A stretch of 64,000 bases of DNA from contig NZ_ABGR01000010.1 of NCBI RefSeq assembly GCF_000171815.1, positions 1-64,000 of the forward strand. Reading direction: 5' to 3'. The notes below the pieces were generated by a model. It saw nothing but the letters and a program-made list of their open reading frames with translations. It had not been told where the DNA came from and ran no database searches. Positions 8,059 through 18,300 of this stretch are shown here, piece by piece (the stretch's first letter is position 1; each line of letters opens with the position of its first letter). The position numbers and the translations under genes are program-made. The stretch comes from Vibrio sp. AND4 (GTDB lineage Bacteria > Pseudomonadota > Gammaproteobacteria > Enterobacterales > Vibrionaceae).

Positions 8059-8661
8059 CTAGGTTTCATCCTGCTCAGACTCCACAATTCGCTTCAATGA
8101 ATGCGGATGGAGCTTGATACAGACTCCTTGGTATTTAAACGCCACTGTCGGGTTGCTCAAACGTTCACCCTCTCCTTTTGGGCTCGACAATTTGACTTTC
8201 ACCCCCAGCCCTGCCAATGCATCAAAACGCGCGCCAAACTCAGGGTAAGTGTGTTTTAAATCAATGAGAAACTCATTCGCCGTTTCGGCATGCGATGGAA
8301 TCACAAACTCCACATGCTCCCAGCTTTCGGTTGGGTAAATTTTGCCTTCTGCTGGGTACGGAAGTTCCAAACACTCTATCTTCCAGCCGCGGCTTTCCAA
8401 TGCGTTATCAAAGGCAATAACGATGATTGGGCGACCATTGATTTTCGCTTGCGAGATCACCTTGCCATATTGACACCATGCTTCATGCGCTGCTTTTGCG
8501 GTTTCTGTATCATTAATACGCAGCGCAATATGGTCAGCTTGTGCAAAACTCAGATCCAATTTTAACAAAGAGGCAAGCGATTCAATCTTTGTCATAAATG
8601 TATCCAGATCTTGGATCATCAATTCAGGCGTTAGGCGTTTTTCTACCAGTTGAGTCGTCAT
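8059..8661 (-). CDS. yecM: YecM-family protein (VOC superfamily)
   Basis: 200 residues, similar in length and text to E. coli YecM (for example QADHIALRIN and ESWEHVEFVIP), a vicinal-oxygen-chelate fold protein with putative metal ligands His/Glu but no established reaction. It is divergent from argS with about 220 bases between; yecM lies near argS in E. coli as well. The start at 8661 has GAGAACG upstream as a possible RBS. Confidence 0.88.
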   Translation of the reverse strand: MTTQLVEKRLTPELMIQDLDTFMTKIESLASLLKLDLSFAQADHIALRINDTETAKAAHEAWCQYGKVISQAKINGRPIIVIAFDNALESRGWKIECLELPYPAEGKIYPTESWEHVEFVIPSHAETANEFLIDLKHTYPEFGARFDALAGLGVKVKLSSPKGEGERLSNPTVAFKYQGVCIKLHPHSLKRIVESEQDET

Positions 8662-8880
8662 GATCGTTCTCTTTTAGGGCAATTTATCTCATTCTTCTAA
8701 GCGCAATAGTAAACGCAAACTGAGCCACATTTCCATTCAATCGAAAAAGTAAAAATTTCCCTAATCCTCTCTGTATGAAAAGCAATAAAGTTGTTATCAT
8801 TAGCCCCATTTTTGTGAACTCCAGCAGAACTTGGCATCCAGCTTGCCAAGTTCTTCATCCTTGAATTGAAGGAAACGCGT

Positions 8881-10614
8881 GTGAATATCCAAGCACTTAT
8901 TAATGACAAAGTATCTCAGGCTTTAGAAGCCGCTGGTGCACCTGCGGGAAGCCCTGCAGCCGTTCGCCAATCAGCAAAGCCACAATTTGGTGATTACCAA
9001 GCAAACGGCGTAATGGGCGTTGCTAAAAAACTGGGTACGAACCCACGAGAATTTGCACAGAAAGTACTGGATGTTCTAGACCTAGACGGTATTGCAAGCA
9101 AAACAGAAATTGCTGGACCGGGTTTCATTAACATTTTTCTAAGTGAAGCGTTCCTTGCAAAACAAGCGGAAGCAGCATTGGCTGATTCACGTCTTGGCGT
9201 TACTGCTGACAAAGCACAAACTATCGTTGCTGACTATTCTGCACCAAACGTTGCCAAAGAAATGCACGTTGGTCACCTGCGTTCAACCATTATAGGTGAT
9301 GCGGTAGTACGTACTCTTGAGTTCTTAGGTCACAAAGTGATCCGCGCAAACCACATCGGTGACTGGGGTACTCAGTTCGGTATGCTTATCGCAAACCTTG
9401 AGCGTGTACAGCAAGAGTCTGGCGAAGTATCGATGGAACTGGCTGACCTTGAAGGCTTCTACCGTGAGTCTAAGAAACTGTACGACGAAGACGAAGAATT
9501 CGCAGTGAAAGCACGTAACTACGTTGTGAAACTGCAGAGCGGTGACGAGTTCTGCGCAGAAATGTGGAAGAAGCTGGTTGACGTAACCATGATCCAAAAC
9601 CAACGCAACTATGATCGTCTAAACGTGTCTCTATCTCGTGATGACGTAATGGGCGAAAGCATGTACAACGACATGCTGCCTAAGATCGTAGCAGACCTTA
9701 AAGCACAAGGTCTTGCGGTTGAAGATGACGGCGCGCAAGTTGTGTTCCTTGAAGAATTCAAGAACAAAGATGGCGAAGCAATGGGCGTTATCGTTCAAAA
9801 ACGCGATGGTGGCTTCCTATATACAACAACGGATATCGCGTGTGCGAAATACCGTTACGAAGAAATGGGCGCGGACCGCGTACTTTACTTCATCGACTCT
9901 CGTCAACACCAGCACCTAATGCAAGCTTGGACTATCGTGCGTAAAGCGGGTTACGTGCCAGAAACTGTCTCTCTTGAGCATCACGCATTCGGCATGATGC
10001 TAGGTAAAGACGGTAAACCATTTAAGACTCGTGCGGGCGGGACGGTTCGTCTTGCTGATCTTCTTGATGAAGCAGAGGTTCGTGCGGCACAGCTGATCGA
10101 ATCTAAGAACCCAGAACTCGCAGCAGAAGAGAAGCAAGCGATCGCGAATACGGTTGCAATGGCAGCGGTTAAATACGCAGACCTTTCTAAACACCGCACC
10201 ACGGATTACGTGTTCGATTGGGATAACATGCTAGCGTTCGAGGGTAACACTGCACCGTACATGCAATACGCTTACACTCGCGTAGCATCTGTATTCGCGA
10301 AAGCTGGCGTTTCTATGGATGATCTACGAGGTGAAATTAAGGTCACTGACGAGAAAGAAAAAGCGCTTATCGCAAAACTTATGCAGTTCGAAGAAGCGGT
10401 TCAATCTGTTGCTCGCGAAGGTCAACCACACATCATGTGTAGCTACCTATTCGAACTAGCAGGTCAGTTCTCTAGCTTCTACGAAGCATGCCCTATCCTA
10501 GTTGCTGAAGACGAATCAGTAAAACAAAGCCGTCTGAAACTCGCTGCGCTAACAGCAAAAACCATCAAGCAAGGTCTGTCTCTACTGGGTATCGATACTC
10601 TAGAGCGTATGTAA
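8881..10614 (+). CDS. argS: Arginyl-tRNA synthetase
   Basis: 577 residues, exactly the E. coli length, when started at GTG 8881 ([15 protein letters not shown]). A longer reading from TTG 8866 adds five residues with no family support, and AAGGAAA sits at the right distance from the GTG. Class I synthetase: N-terminal add-1 domain, HIGH motif as HVGH in [10 protein letters not shown], no classical KMSK but [13 protein letters not shown] in its place as usual for ArgRS, and a helical DALR anticodon domain with a C-terminal Met. It charges tRNA-Arg in the cytoplasm. Single gene with its own terminator after a heptamer repeat tract. Confidence 0.98.
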   Translation: MNIQALINDKVSQALEAAGAPAGSPAAVRQSAKPQFGDYQANGVMGVAKKLGTNPREFAQKVLDVLDLDGIASKTEIAGPGFINIFLSEAFLAKQAEAALADSRLGVTADKAQTIVADYSAPNVAKEMHVGHLRSTIIGDAVVRTLEFLGHKVIRANHIGDWGTQFGMLIANLERVQQESGEVSMELADLEGFYRESKKLYDEDEEFAVKARNYVVKLQSGDEFCAEMWKKLVDVTMIQNQRNYDRLNVSLSRDDVMGESMYNDMLPKIVADLKAQGLAVEDDGAQVVFLEEFKNKDGEAMGVIVQKRDGGFLYTTTDIACAKYRYEEMGADRVLYFIDSRQHQHLMQAWTIVRKAGYVPETVSLEHHAFGMMLGKDGKPFKTRAGGTVRLADLLDEAEVRAAQLIESKNPELAAEEKQAIANTVAMAAVKYADLSKHRTTDYVFDWDNMLAFEGNTAPYMQYAYTRVASVFAKAGVSMDDLRGEIKVTDEKEKALIAKLMQFEEAVQSVAREGQPHIMCSYLFELAGQFSSFYEACPILVAEDESVKQSRLKLAALTAKTIKQGLSLLGIDTLERM

Positions 10615-10676
10615 ACGAATCGAGAATCGAGAATCGAGAATCGAGAATCGAGAATCGAGAATCGAGAATCGAGACG
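10615..10676. repeat. Heptamer tandem repeat (CGAGAAT)n after argS
   Basis: Seven perfect copies of CGAGAAT at 10621-10669 plus degenerate edges, lying directly between the argS stop and its terminator. The same heptamer (three copies) lies after gltA at 32923-32943. Confidence 0.95.
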
Positions 10677-10683
10677 ATTTAGC

Positions 10684-10716
10684 AAGGTTGGCGTGAAAGC
10701 GTCAACCTTTTGTTTT
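10684..10716 (+). terminator. argS terminator
   Basis: AAGGTTGgCG-TGAAAG-CGtCAACCTT stem then TTGTTTT. Same loop and nearly the same stem as the gltA terminator at 32953-32986. Confidence 0.9.
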
Positions 10717-10760
10717 ATCTGACGTATACTGATGTCATTCCATTCAAATCGGATAATATA

Positions 10761-11186
10761 ATGAATTTTGAACTGCACCCGCAACTGGCAAAAGACACCA
10801 GCGTTATCGGTCACTTCCCACTGTGCGTGGCACTTCTGCATAAAGACAATGCCGTGCCATGGGTAATTTTGGTGCCGAAACGTGCAAACCTAAAAGAACT
10901 TCACCACTTGCCAATGCAAGAACAGCAACAGTTTCTGCTCGAGTCTCAAGCGGTAAGCCAAGCACTGGAAGCAACCTTTTGTCCAGACAAGCTCAACCTT
11001 GGTGCGCTGGGTAATATGGTGCCACAGCTGCACATTCATCATATTGCGCGCTTCAAAGATGATATGGCATGGCCGGGACCGGTTTGGGGAAACACTAAAG
11101 GTGAATTCCGAACAGAAGAAGAGCAAAACCAATTGCTTGGCCGTATTAAAAATGTGTTATCACTGAGCTCTCTTTTCCAAAAATAG
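10761..11186 (+). CDS. HIT-domain protein
   Basis: 141 residues from ATG 10761 (MNFELHPQLAKD); an upstream in-frame start at 10710 would lie in the argS terminator. The histidine-triad motif reads QLHIHHIARF, followed by WPGPVWG. This is the HIT superfamily of nucleotide hydrolases/transferases acting on nucleoside phosphoramidates or dinucleotides; the precise substrate of this proteobacterial subgroup is not known. It stands between argS and a membrane protein gene and may be monocistronic. Confidence 0.9.
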   Translation: MNFELHPQLAKDTSVIGHFPLCVALLHKDNAVPWVILVPKRANLKELHHLPMQEQQQFLLESQAVSQALEATFCPDKLNLGALGNMVPQLHIHHIARFKDDMAWPGPVWGNTKGEFRTEEEQNQLLGRIKNVLSLSSLFQK

Positions 11187-11341
11187 TAAGCATTGCTAGC
11201 GAAAATAATTCGCCTTTGAATACGCCTAAAACAGATTGAGAAAGATTGATGCCATATTTGTAATAATCTTTCTCAATTTTATAGGATTATCACTGAAATC
11301 GAACTTGTTTAGACTACTCGCTTTAATTAGAGAGGGTCATC

Positions 11342-11863
11342 ATGAAACAAGTCTTCAACACTTTCCGATACGTCAGCTGGATCGCCATCATCTGTTCTAT
11401 GGCTGCCTCATTCTTGCTTTTCGTTATGGGTGCAGCGAAAACCTATTCGGCATTTGCGGTTTTCATTCTTAGTCAAACTCCTCCGCCAGCCCTCGCGCAT
11501 TTAGATAAAGCCGATATTGCGATCGCTTATTTGATCAAGTCACTCGACACGTTTCTTGTCGCGTTAGTGTTGTTTATCTTTGCGCACGGTATCTATACGC
11601 TATTCATTTCCAATAAAGCGAAGGCAAAAACACCAGAAAAATCAGTTTTGCATTGGATTAGAACACCAAACATCGGCCACCTGAAGAATATCTTAGCTGA
11701 AGTCATCATCGTCATTTTGTTTGTAAAGTTCTTAGAGCTCGTGCTGATTAATTTTGACAGCTTAGATTGGACAATTTTGACCTTGCCTATTTCAATTTTG
11801 GTTTTAAGTCTCGGTTTGAAGTTCCTTGGGTTAGGTATGACAAAGCACACTGAAGAGAGCTGA
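11342..11863 (+). CDS. yqhA: YqhA/UPF0114-family inner membrane protein
   Basis: 173 residues with four predicted membrane helices (about 11-33, 58-85, 115-137, 143-163). The spacing of helices and the NIGHLKNILAEVI stretch fit the YqhA family (UPF0114), whose function is not established. A good RBS, GAGAGGG, precedes the ATG. It is followed by a strong hairpin shared with feoC. An alternative is a general small integral membrane protein, but the four-helix layout and length favour YqhA. Confidence 0.8.
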   Translation: MKQVFNTFRYVSWIAIICSMAASFLLFVMGAAKTYSAFAVFILSQTPPPALAHLDKADIAIAYLIKSLDTFLVALVLFIFAHGIYTLFISNKAKAKTPEKSVLHWIRTPNIGHLKNILAEVIIVILFVKFLELVLINFDSLDWTILTLPISILVLSLGLKFLGLGMTKHTEES

Positions 11864-11886
11864 GTCCCCGAACAGCCAACCAAAGA

Positions 11887-11914
11887 AAAGCCGCATCATG
11901 ATTGATGCGGCTTT
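11887..11914. terminator. Bidirectional terminator between yqhA-like gene and feoC
   Basis: AAAGCCGCATCA-tgat-TGATGCGGCTTT, a 12-bp perfect stem between convergent genes. Confidence 0.85.
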
Positions 11915-11940
11915 GCTGTCTTTACGTAACAATCATATCA

Positions 11941-12171
11941 CTACATGGTCACTGTCAGTGATAAACCATCTTGCTTAGTCACAGAGTAGCGAACTCGAGT
12001 CACGTTATGAGCTTTATTAGTGTCAACTAAACGGCTAATTTTGCCCTTCTTAATCCACACACTTAACATCGCATCAGCACCATCTTCACTCATCCCGAAC
12101 TGCTTAGCCAGATCTGTCTGGGAGACGGTTCCATTGTCCGCAATATATTGATAAAGCTCTTTCAAAATCAT
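11941..12171 (-). CDS. feoC: FeoC-like winged-helix protein
   Basis: 76 residues, third gene of feoABC, two bases after feoB. Winged-helix fold (LKELYQYIADNGTVSQTDL then AKQFGMSEDGADAML). It has no cysteines at all, unlike enterobacterial FeoC where four Cys bind an Fe-S cluster, so a cluster-sensing role is unlikely here. In Vibrio, FeoC is known to associate with FeoB and help assemble the Feo complex. Ends at a convergent terminator. Confidence 0.9.
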   Translation of the reverse strand: MILKELYQYIADNGTVSQTDLAKQFGMSEDGADAMLSVWIKKGKISRLVDTNKAHNVTRVRYSVTKQDGLSLTVTM

Positions 12172-12172
12172 G

Positions 12173-14440
12173 TTACTGAACCTCTAGCACACTGTGTTGC
12201 TGCCTACCGACTCGTTTAAATACTCGGTACGTACCAAAGAAGATAGCAATGATTGCCGCTATCCAAATACCACTCGTGATTGGGCTATCCACAAAATGCG
12301 TCAACTGGTTGTAAAACGTGGCGCAAAGGTAAGCTAATCCCATTGTCCAAACGGCAATAAAACGCGCGAACTTAAGGCCAAACTCACGCACGTAAGCACC
12401 CATAGCCGCCACACATGGCGTGTATAATAGGATAAATATTAGATATGCAAACGCGGCATTGCCAGACGCGAACTTCGCTTTAATGTTGCCGAAGATAGAC
12501 GCATCAACCTCTTGATCTTCTGCAACCGCAGTGGAATCGGTTAGGTCACCCACTTCAATGCCAAGTGGATCAGAGTAGCTTAAATCTGCTAGGTTTTCAG
12601 GGATACTCATGACAGCCTCTTCTAGACTGCCCATCAGATCAAATTCTGCCTCTTCACCACCGCTAGTCGTGTATAAACTGTTTAGCGTGCCGACCACGGC
12701 TTCTTTGGCAAAGATACCCGTGATGATACCAACCGTTGCTGGCCAGTTATCTTCTTGCAGACCAATCGGAGCAAACACTGGCGTTACCACCTGCGCAGCT
12801 TTGGAAAGCACTGAGTTTTCACTGTCCTCGTTACCAAAGCTACCATCGGTACCCAGTGAATTAAAAAAGCTAAGAATCGCGACAACAACGACGATAGTTT
12901 TACCCGCGCCCAACACAAAGCGCTTTAGCTTTTGCCACGTTTTGATCGCCACATTTTGTAACGTCGGTAGCTCGTAGTCTGGCATTTCCATCACTAGACT
13001 GTCGCTGCTACCCGGATAAAGCGTGTGCTTGAGAAAAAGACCAGTAAAGATTGCCGCCACAATACCAAGTAGGTAAAGTGCAAAAACGATGTTTTGGCCA
13101 GATCCCGGGAAGAATGCCGCAGCGAATAACGCGTATACTGGCAGACGAGCACCACATGACATAAATGGCGCCATAGAGGCAGCCAGTTTACGCTCACGCT
13201 CTTGGTCAAGGGTTCGAGTCGCCATGATAGAGGGCACGTTACAACCAAAACCGAGAACTAGGGGAACGAATGCTTTGCCTGGCAGGCCGATCTTCTGCAT
13301 CACTTTATCAAGTACAAATGCAGCACGCGCCATGTAGCCCGAGCTTTCAAGTACTGCTAGGAATAGGTATAAACACGCGATAACAGGAATAAAGGTCGCG
13401 ACCGTCTGGATACCGCCACCGATACCATCAGCAAGAACCGTCACTAGCCACACAGGTAAATGACCGTCTAGCAAATGGTGGCCGCCATCAACCAATAAAG
13501 CCCCGACTCCGATATCGAAGAAATCAATGAAAGCGCTGCCTATGTTGATGGAGAACATAAACATTAAGTACATCACAACGAAGAAGAATGGGATGCCTAC
13601 CCACTTATTCAAGATGAACTGGTCTAGTTTTTCCGTCACACTGCGACTGAGCTTACCTTCGCTGCGGCGTACTTTCTTGCACTCTTGATGGAGATGTGTG
13701 TATTTTGTATCTGCAACATGCAAGTCAACATCAAGCTCAAGAGCAGCAATGGTATTTTCAACCTTGCTGCGGTCAACATCCAGCATGCTGTTGAGAACCA
13801 GTGCGTCTTTTTCTAATGCGCGAATCGCCAGAGCACGGCTAGAAACGGTTTGTTCATTGAACAGAGCCGAAATGTTATTGATCGCCGCTTCCATTTTTTC
13901 GCCATAGGTCAAAGCGATGTCTTTTAACGCTACGCCTTGAACAACAGACTTGTGCAGCTTGTGTTTAAATTCCGCAACTTGTGCTTTATTTGTGGCAGAT
14001 AAGCTGACGACAGGGCAACCCAGTGTTTTTTCGAGCTCTGCAACGTTGATGATTTGGCGCTCGCGTTTAAGCGCATCCATCTTGTTCAACACAACGATCA
14101 TTGGGCGACCAAGTTCGCGCAGCTGTAACGTCATATAAAGAGAGCGTTCCAGACTCGTTGCGTCGACTACGTTGATGATCAAGTCAGCAGGATGTGTAAG
14201 TACCGCACGAGACGCTATGGATTCATCAATACTGTTACTGTCATTGCCACTGTCCAGAGAATAGATACCTGGAAGGTCAGTCAGTAAGAACTCATCACCA
14301 GCGTGTTTGTACTGACCCGTTTTCTTTTCAACGGTCACCCCCGCCCAGTTACCAACTTGCTGCTTAGCACCAGTAAGGCCATTAAAAAGCGTCGTTTTAC
14401 CACTATTAGGGTTACCCACTGTGAGGATTTTGTATTGCAT
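12173..14440 (-). CDS. feoB: Ferrous iron transporter FeoB
   Basis: 755 residues. The N-terminal G domain has G1 GNPNSGKTT (9-17), G3 DLPG and G4 NKMD; next come a helical GDI segment and a polytopic membrane region with two Gate (nucleoside-transporter-like) repeats. Conserved gate Cys are seen in GFGCNVPSI and APFMSCGARLP. It imports Fe(II) across the inner membrane. The start codon overlaps the feoA stop by one base (TAATG), consistent with coupling. A Fur box precedes the operon. Confidence 0.98.
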   Translation of the reverse strand: MQYKILTVGNPNSGKTTLFNGLTGAKQQVGNWAGVTVEKKTGQYKHAGDEFLLTDLPGIYSLDSGNDSNSIDESIASRAVLTHPADLIINVVDATSLERSLYMTLQLRELGRPMIVVLNKMDALKRERQIINVAELEKTLGCPVVSLSATNKAQVAEFKHKLHKSVVQGVALKDIALTYGEKMEAAINNISALFNEQTVSSRALAIRALEKDALVLNSMLDVDRSKVENTIAALELDVDLHVADTKYTHLHQECKKVRRSEGKLSRSVTEKLDQFILNKWVGIPFFFVVMYLMFMFSINIGSAFIDFFDIGVGALLVDGGHHLLDGHLPVWLVTVLADGIGGGIQTVATFIPVIACLYLFLAVLESSGYMARAAFVLDKVMQKIGLPGKAFVPLVLGFGCNVPSIMATRTLDQERERKLAASMAPFMSCGARLPVYALFAAAFFPGSGQNIVFALYLLGIVAAIFTGLFLKHTLYPGSSDSLVMEMPDYELPTLQNVAIKTWQKLKRFVLGAGKTIVVVVAILSFFNSLGTDGSFGNEDSENSVLSKAAQVVTPVFAPIGLQEDNWPATVGIITGIFAKEAVVGTLNSLYTTSGGEEAEFDLMGSLEEAVMSIPENLADLSYSDPLGIEVGDLTDSTAVAEDQEVDASIFGNIKAKFASGNAAFAYLIFILLYTPCVAAMGAYVREFGLKFARFIAVWTMGLAYLCATFYNQLTHFVDSPITSGIWIAAIIAIFFGTYRVFKRVGRQQHSVLEVQ

Positions 14441-14667
14441 TATGCTCGCTCCACTTCGATGTTCTGCGCAATGGTTTCTCGCAAAGCAACGGAAACACCT
14501 CGGACTTCAACTTGCAATGGATCACCCATTGGAGCACGTCGAATCACTTTTACTTCTGTGTTTGGTAGTAACCCCATAACCATCAGTTTTTTTCTGACAT
14601 CCGATGTAAGACCTTCCAGTAATCGGATAGTCACCGTTTCTCCAGGTTTAATTTCTGATAGCTTCAT
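14440..14667 (-). CDS. feoA: Ferrous iron transport accessory protein FeoA
   Basis: 75 residues, SH3-like beta barrel (MKLSEIKPGETVTIRLL then VMGLLPNTEVKVIRRAPMG). First gene of feoABC; it is needed for FeoB function and for formation of the large Feo complex in Vibrio. Promoter region with a Fur box lies just upstream. Confidence 0.96.
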   Translation of the reverse strand: MKLSEIKPGETVTIRLLEGLTSDVRKKLMVMGLLPNTEVKVIRRAPMGDPLQVEVRGVSVALRETIAQNIEVERA

Positions 14668-14691
14668 AGTGGCCCTTAAGTGTATTGCTAA

Positions 14692-14706
14692 TGATAAATA
14701 TTATTA
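14692..14706. promoter_or_regulatory. Fur box upstream of feoABC
   Basis: TGATAAA-T-ATTATTA, 12 of 14 matches to the 7-1-7 consensus, 25 bases before the feoA start. Fur control of feo is well established. Confidence 0.72.
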
Positions 14707-15007
14707 TTAAGAATTTTGATGCGCCAATTTTACTCTCCTGACTCAGTCTAAGCATTGTGTGAAATCAAAGATTTCACTATTACTATAGACCGTTGAACGT
14801 TAACTCCGTCACTTTTTACTACGTCACTTTCGTCAAAATTGGCATCTCTCGAGCAAACAAAAATCAACTCAATCACAACACTCGCCACCACAAAACCAAA
14901 TTAGTAATTAATAAACAGTTACTTATAAAAATGAAAACATTATGTCGCTTTTCTTACATTAAGATGTCGTTATTTTTATAAAGAAAATAAGTAGGGTCTC
15001 GTATAGT

Positions 15008-15136
15008 GAACACATCGAGAGGCAACAGCCCCTCAAGTGATTTCCAGAGATGGCATGGAAACATGTCAATCGGCAGCAAGCGAAGGTGTCTTTTACACCC
15101 GTGGTACAGTCACCCCGGCCGTACCACGTTTTTTTA
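15008..15136 (+). ncRNA. Candidate structured small RNA between feoA and the AraC-type sensor gene
   Basis: A -10-like TATAGT at 15002-15007 precedes four successive hairpins: GAG-a-GGC / AACA / GCC-c-CTC (15017-15034), GGCATG / GAAA / CATGTC with a GNRA loop (15052-15067), GGTGT / CTTTT / ACACC (15085-15099), and the terminator stem CGTGGTAC / GTACCACG (15100-15128) followed by seven T. No ORF with a credible RBS lies inside, and both flanking genes are on the opposite strand. The T-run fixes the + orientation. It resembles a Hfq-type intergenic sRNA. I cannot match it to a named Vibrio sRNA; the -35 is poor, so the start is uncertain. The rest of the 14707-15347 spacer is AT-rich with no gene. 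Confidence 0.62.
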
Positions 15137-15301
15137 TTCTTTTTCTTCAACCGTTCTGTTCAAATCCCTCTCCATGACTTTTGACCCAAAAATCTCGGTC
15201 ATTGCTGTATTCAATGTGCTCTGCTCTTATCTTGCCAGATTAACTGTTGCTTTTTTCTGTTCAGTGCCTGAATTTTACGACATGGTTCGATTCACAAACG
15301 T

Positions 15302-15329
15302 AAAAAAGCCCAGCGCTTATGGCTAGGCT
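15302..15329 (-). terminator. Terminator of the AraC-type sensor gene
   Basis: On the minus strand AGCCTAGC / GCTGGGCT stem followed by TTTTTT. Confidence 0.78.
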
Positions 15330-15347
15330 AAGTAACGTCAATAGGAT

Positions 15348-18300
15348 CTAAATGCTTATTTGATCCTCTTGCGCCGTTGCAAACTTGGATGGCGATAAAC
15401 CGAAGTGCAATTTAAACTTCTGACTAAAGTAAGAGGGATCATTAAAACCACAGTTAAACGCTACTTCACTGATTTTCTCACCAGCTAGCAACTGCTCACA
15501 CGCCATCTCTAATCTCACCTCTGTTACGTAATCTTTTAACGTTCTTGATGACGCCGACTTAAAGCGCCTCTGTAAGCTTCTTTCAGACATAAATAGCATC
15601 TTAGCGGCGGACGCCGTACCAAACTCTGGATCGTGGTAACACTCGTCCACCAGCTGATAGACTTTGTGTAACCACTCTTGCTCAGGCGACATTTCTCCTT
15701 GCTGCGGGGTTTCTGTTTTAGAAAACGCCGCTAGAACCTCTTCTTGATAATTGAGTTCTTGAGCGCAAGGCCACGTAATCTCTATTTTGTTCTGAGCATC
15801 AAATGTGAACATGGATAACTTGCCACCACTAGCCGCAACTAATTGAGGTAAGTTATCGATACTTAGATCAGCACTATGTGTGCCCATTGGACGCATTGTC
15901 GATGCTTTACTTGGCAACGGCGTTCCATGATCAATAAAGCTCAGTGAGACAATACCCTCATTCTCTTCCAAGGTTAACTTGATCAACTGCCCCCTAAAAG
16001 AACGTTTGATGATGTTCGCAAAAATGCTGTTAAAAATGACATCAAGATTGAAACACTCCAACGAGACACGGCTTGCCTTAAATCCATCTTGTAGCTCAAC
16101 ATTGATGCCAGCTTTAAAGAAATCCTCGCGCCAAACATCCACCACCGATTGGGTAATCTGACTTAAGTTGTAGCTTTGACTCGAACTACTGGTATTTTCC
16201 GGAGCACTTTTTAGCTCATTTAATTGCGAGTAGGTTTGGGTTAAATGCTCTTGAGTCGCTACATCCATGTCATCGGGAAGCTTACGCATAATCCAATCAA
16301 TACTTGACTTAAGAGATTGAGCAACGTGATCCACCAGCAGATTTCTTACCTGAATTTGCTTTCTCAATTGCTGGTTACTGGTCAAAAGCACGCGACTTTG
16401 ATGCCGCAGTTGATTGGTTTTCAGCGTAACTTGAGCGGCTAACTCTCGGTTGGCTTGCAACACATAACGTGAGCGCCAATACATTAGAAGGGCAAGAGCC
16501 ACAACAATCACTAATGCCCCACCCGACAAAGCCAGTTTCGACAAAAACCATGGTTTTGGCACTGTAAATTTTGAATCTAACCCAATCAGGCCAGAGGCCC
16601 GTTGTGTTTCATTACTCACTTGTAAGTGGTAATCGCCAGAATTTAAATGTTCTAAGGTTAACTGCCCTCCGTCTAACGTTTGCCACTCGTCATTTTCATT
16701 CAAACGATAATACAAGTTCTGATTGGTAGGCTTGGGCATCACACCAAAAAGAAAACTGAGAGACGAGCCATAGGACAGGTTCGTCTCTGATAAGTTGGCA
16801 CTCCCAACCTGAACCACCTCATTTTGCAGCGTAACCCGACTCACAATAGGTTTAGACTCGGGCGCGTTGGAAACCAGCAATTTAGATGAGTCAGCTTTGA
16901 CCAACCCGTAGTGGGAGCCCAAAATAAGTTGGCGTTCACTATCTTCTGTGCGACGGATAATATTACAAATGCCCGGTAAGAACTCATTATTGATAAGCCC
17001 CGACAAAGAAGAGTAATGCTTGATAAGCTGACCCGACAAATGGTAGTAACTTAGACCAACGGAAGAAGCAAGCCATACCCCTTCTGAATCACTCAGCAAA
17101 CAAGCCGGACGTGAGTTAACCACACTCATTTCCATGATTTGTTTTTCATTGCTCCCCGGAACCGTTCTAAAAACGCCGTAAGCGGAAGCAAACCAGTGCG
17201 CTCCATCGTTCGCAGTAATGATATCGATTGATTCACCAAACTTTTCTGAAAAATGACTAAAGCGAATGTGCTTCCCATCATATTCGTAAACGCCGTGGTC
17301 AGTCCCTATTAATAGCAAATCTTCCTTATCGTAAAGGCGAGTAATTTTAGCGGGTAAGAACTTGCTCACTAACCATTCACTACCAAAACTTCTTATTGCT
17401 TGGTTAACGGCATCGATATTAAACAACTGATATCCACTAGATACCCAAAGTCGATTTGGGCCATCAGAGACAATATGTTCGATTGTCTTTCCCGCTATGA
17501 CTTGCAGGAAAGGAAAGTTCACCCGCTGTAAGTTTTTCAGACTATAAATTTCTAAGCCGGAAGATGTAGCAATCCAAAGCCTCTCTCCCTGAAAAGCAAA
17601 CTCGTAAATTTGTGATGACACAGTCAGGACTTCGGTAATCTTGTTTTTGTTATTGTTATCGTTATTGTTAGAGCGATATATCTTATGGTCATCTGCGAAC
17701 CAAAGCGCCCCTTCGGGTCCAGTCAAGGTCTGTCGGATGCGACCATCGAGCGTTTTTTGATCATGACTGCTGAAGGTTATACGCTCAAATTTTTTACTAA
17801 ATAGAGAGTAATATCGAATGCCTTGATTAGTGGCAATCCACATCCCTCCCATATTATCGTTCAGTAACGAGTAAATCTTGGTGTTGGCTAACTCGAGTTC
17901 CAGAAAACTTGCTGGTGTCACTTGGGTTACTTCACCCGTTAGGAAGGAATAAAAATAGAGACCTTGCTCCGTTCCGACCCAATACTCTTGATTCGTTTCA
18001 GCAAAAGTCAGAGCATGAGAAGCTCCAATTCGAATAGCAGGCTTACTTGGCTCATGAATATCGAATATCAACGCACCTTTTAAGGTGCCGACCAAGATTT
18101 CACGACGAGTATGTGAGTAATACACTTTCTCGATGTAATTTCTCCCAGATGAAACAACATGATTAAACTTGCCACCCTCTGATAGGTAAACACCAGAAGT
18201 CGTCGCCAACACCCATTTTCTCCCAATTAGAATGGCTTCGTTAATGTAGACGTAGCTGTTGTTACTGTGCTGATAAAGCTGGAGTAAAGAGAAAGAGTCC

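Noticed and set aside
10615..10676. CRISPR-like repeat array
   Set aside because: Repeat unit is 7 bases with no spacers; a simple tandem repeat.
12609..12977. 122-codon ORF on the + strand
   Set aside because: Antisense shadow of feoB.
15006..15326. 106-codon ORF over the candidate sRNA
   Set aside because: Starts inside the sRNA, runs through its terminator and T-run, and has no RBS or family similarity.
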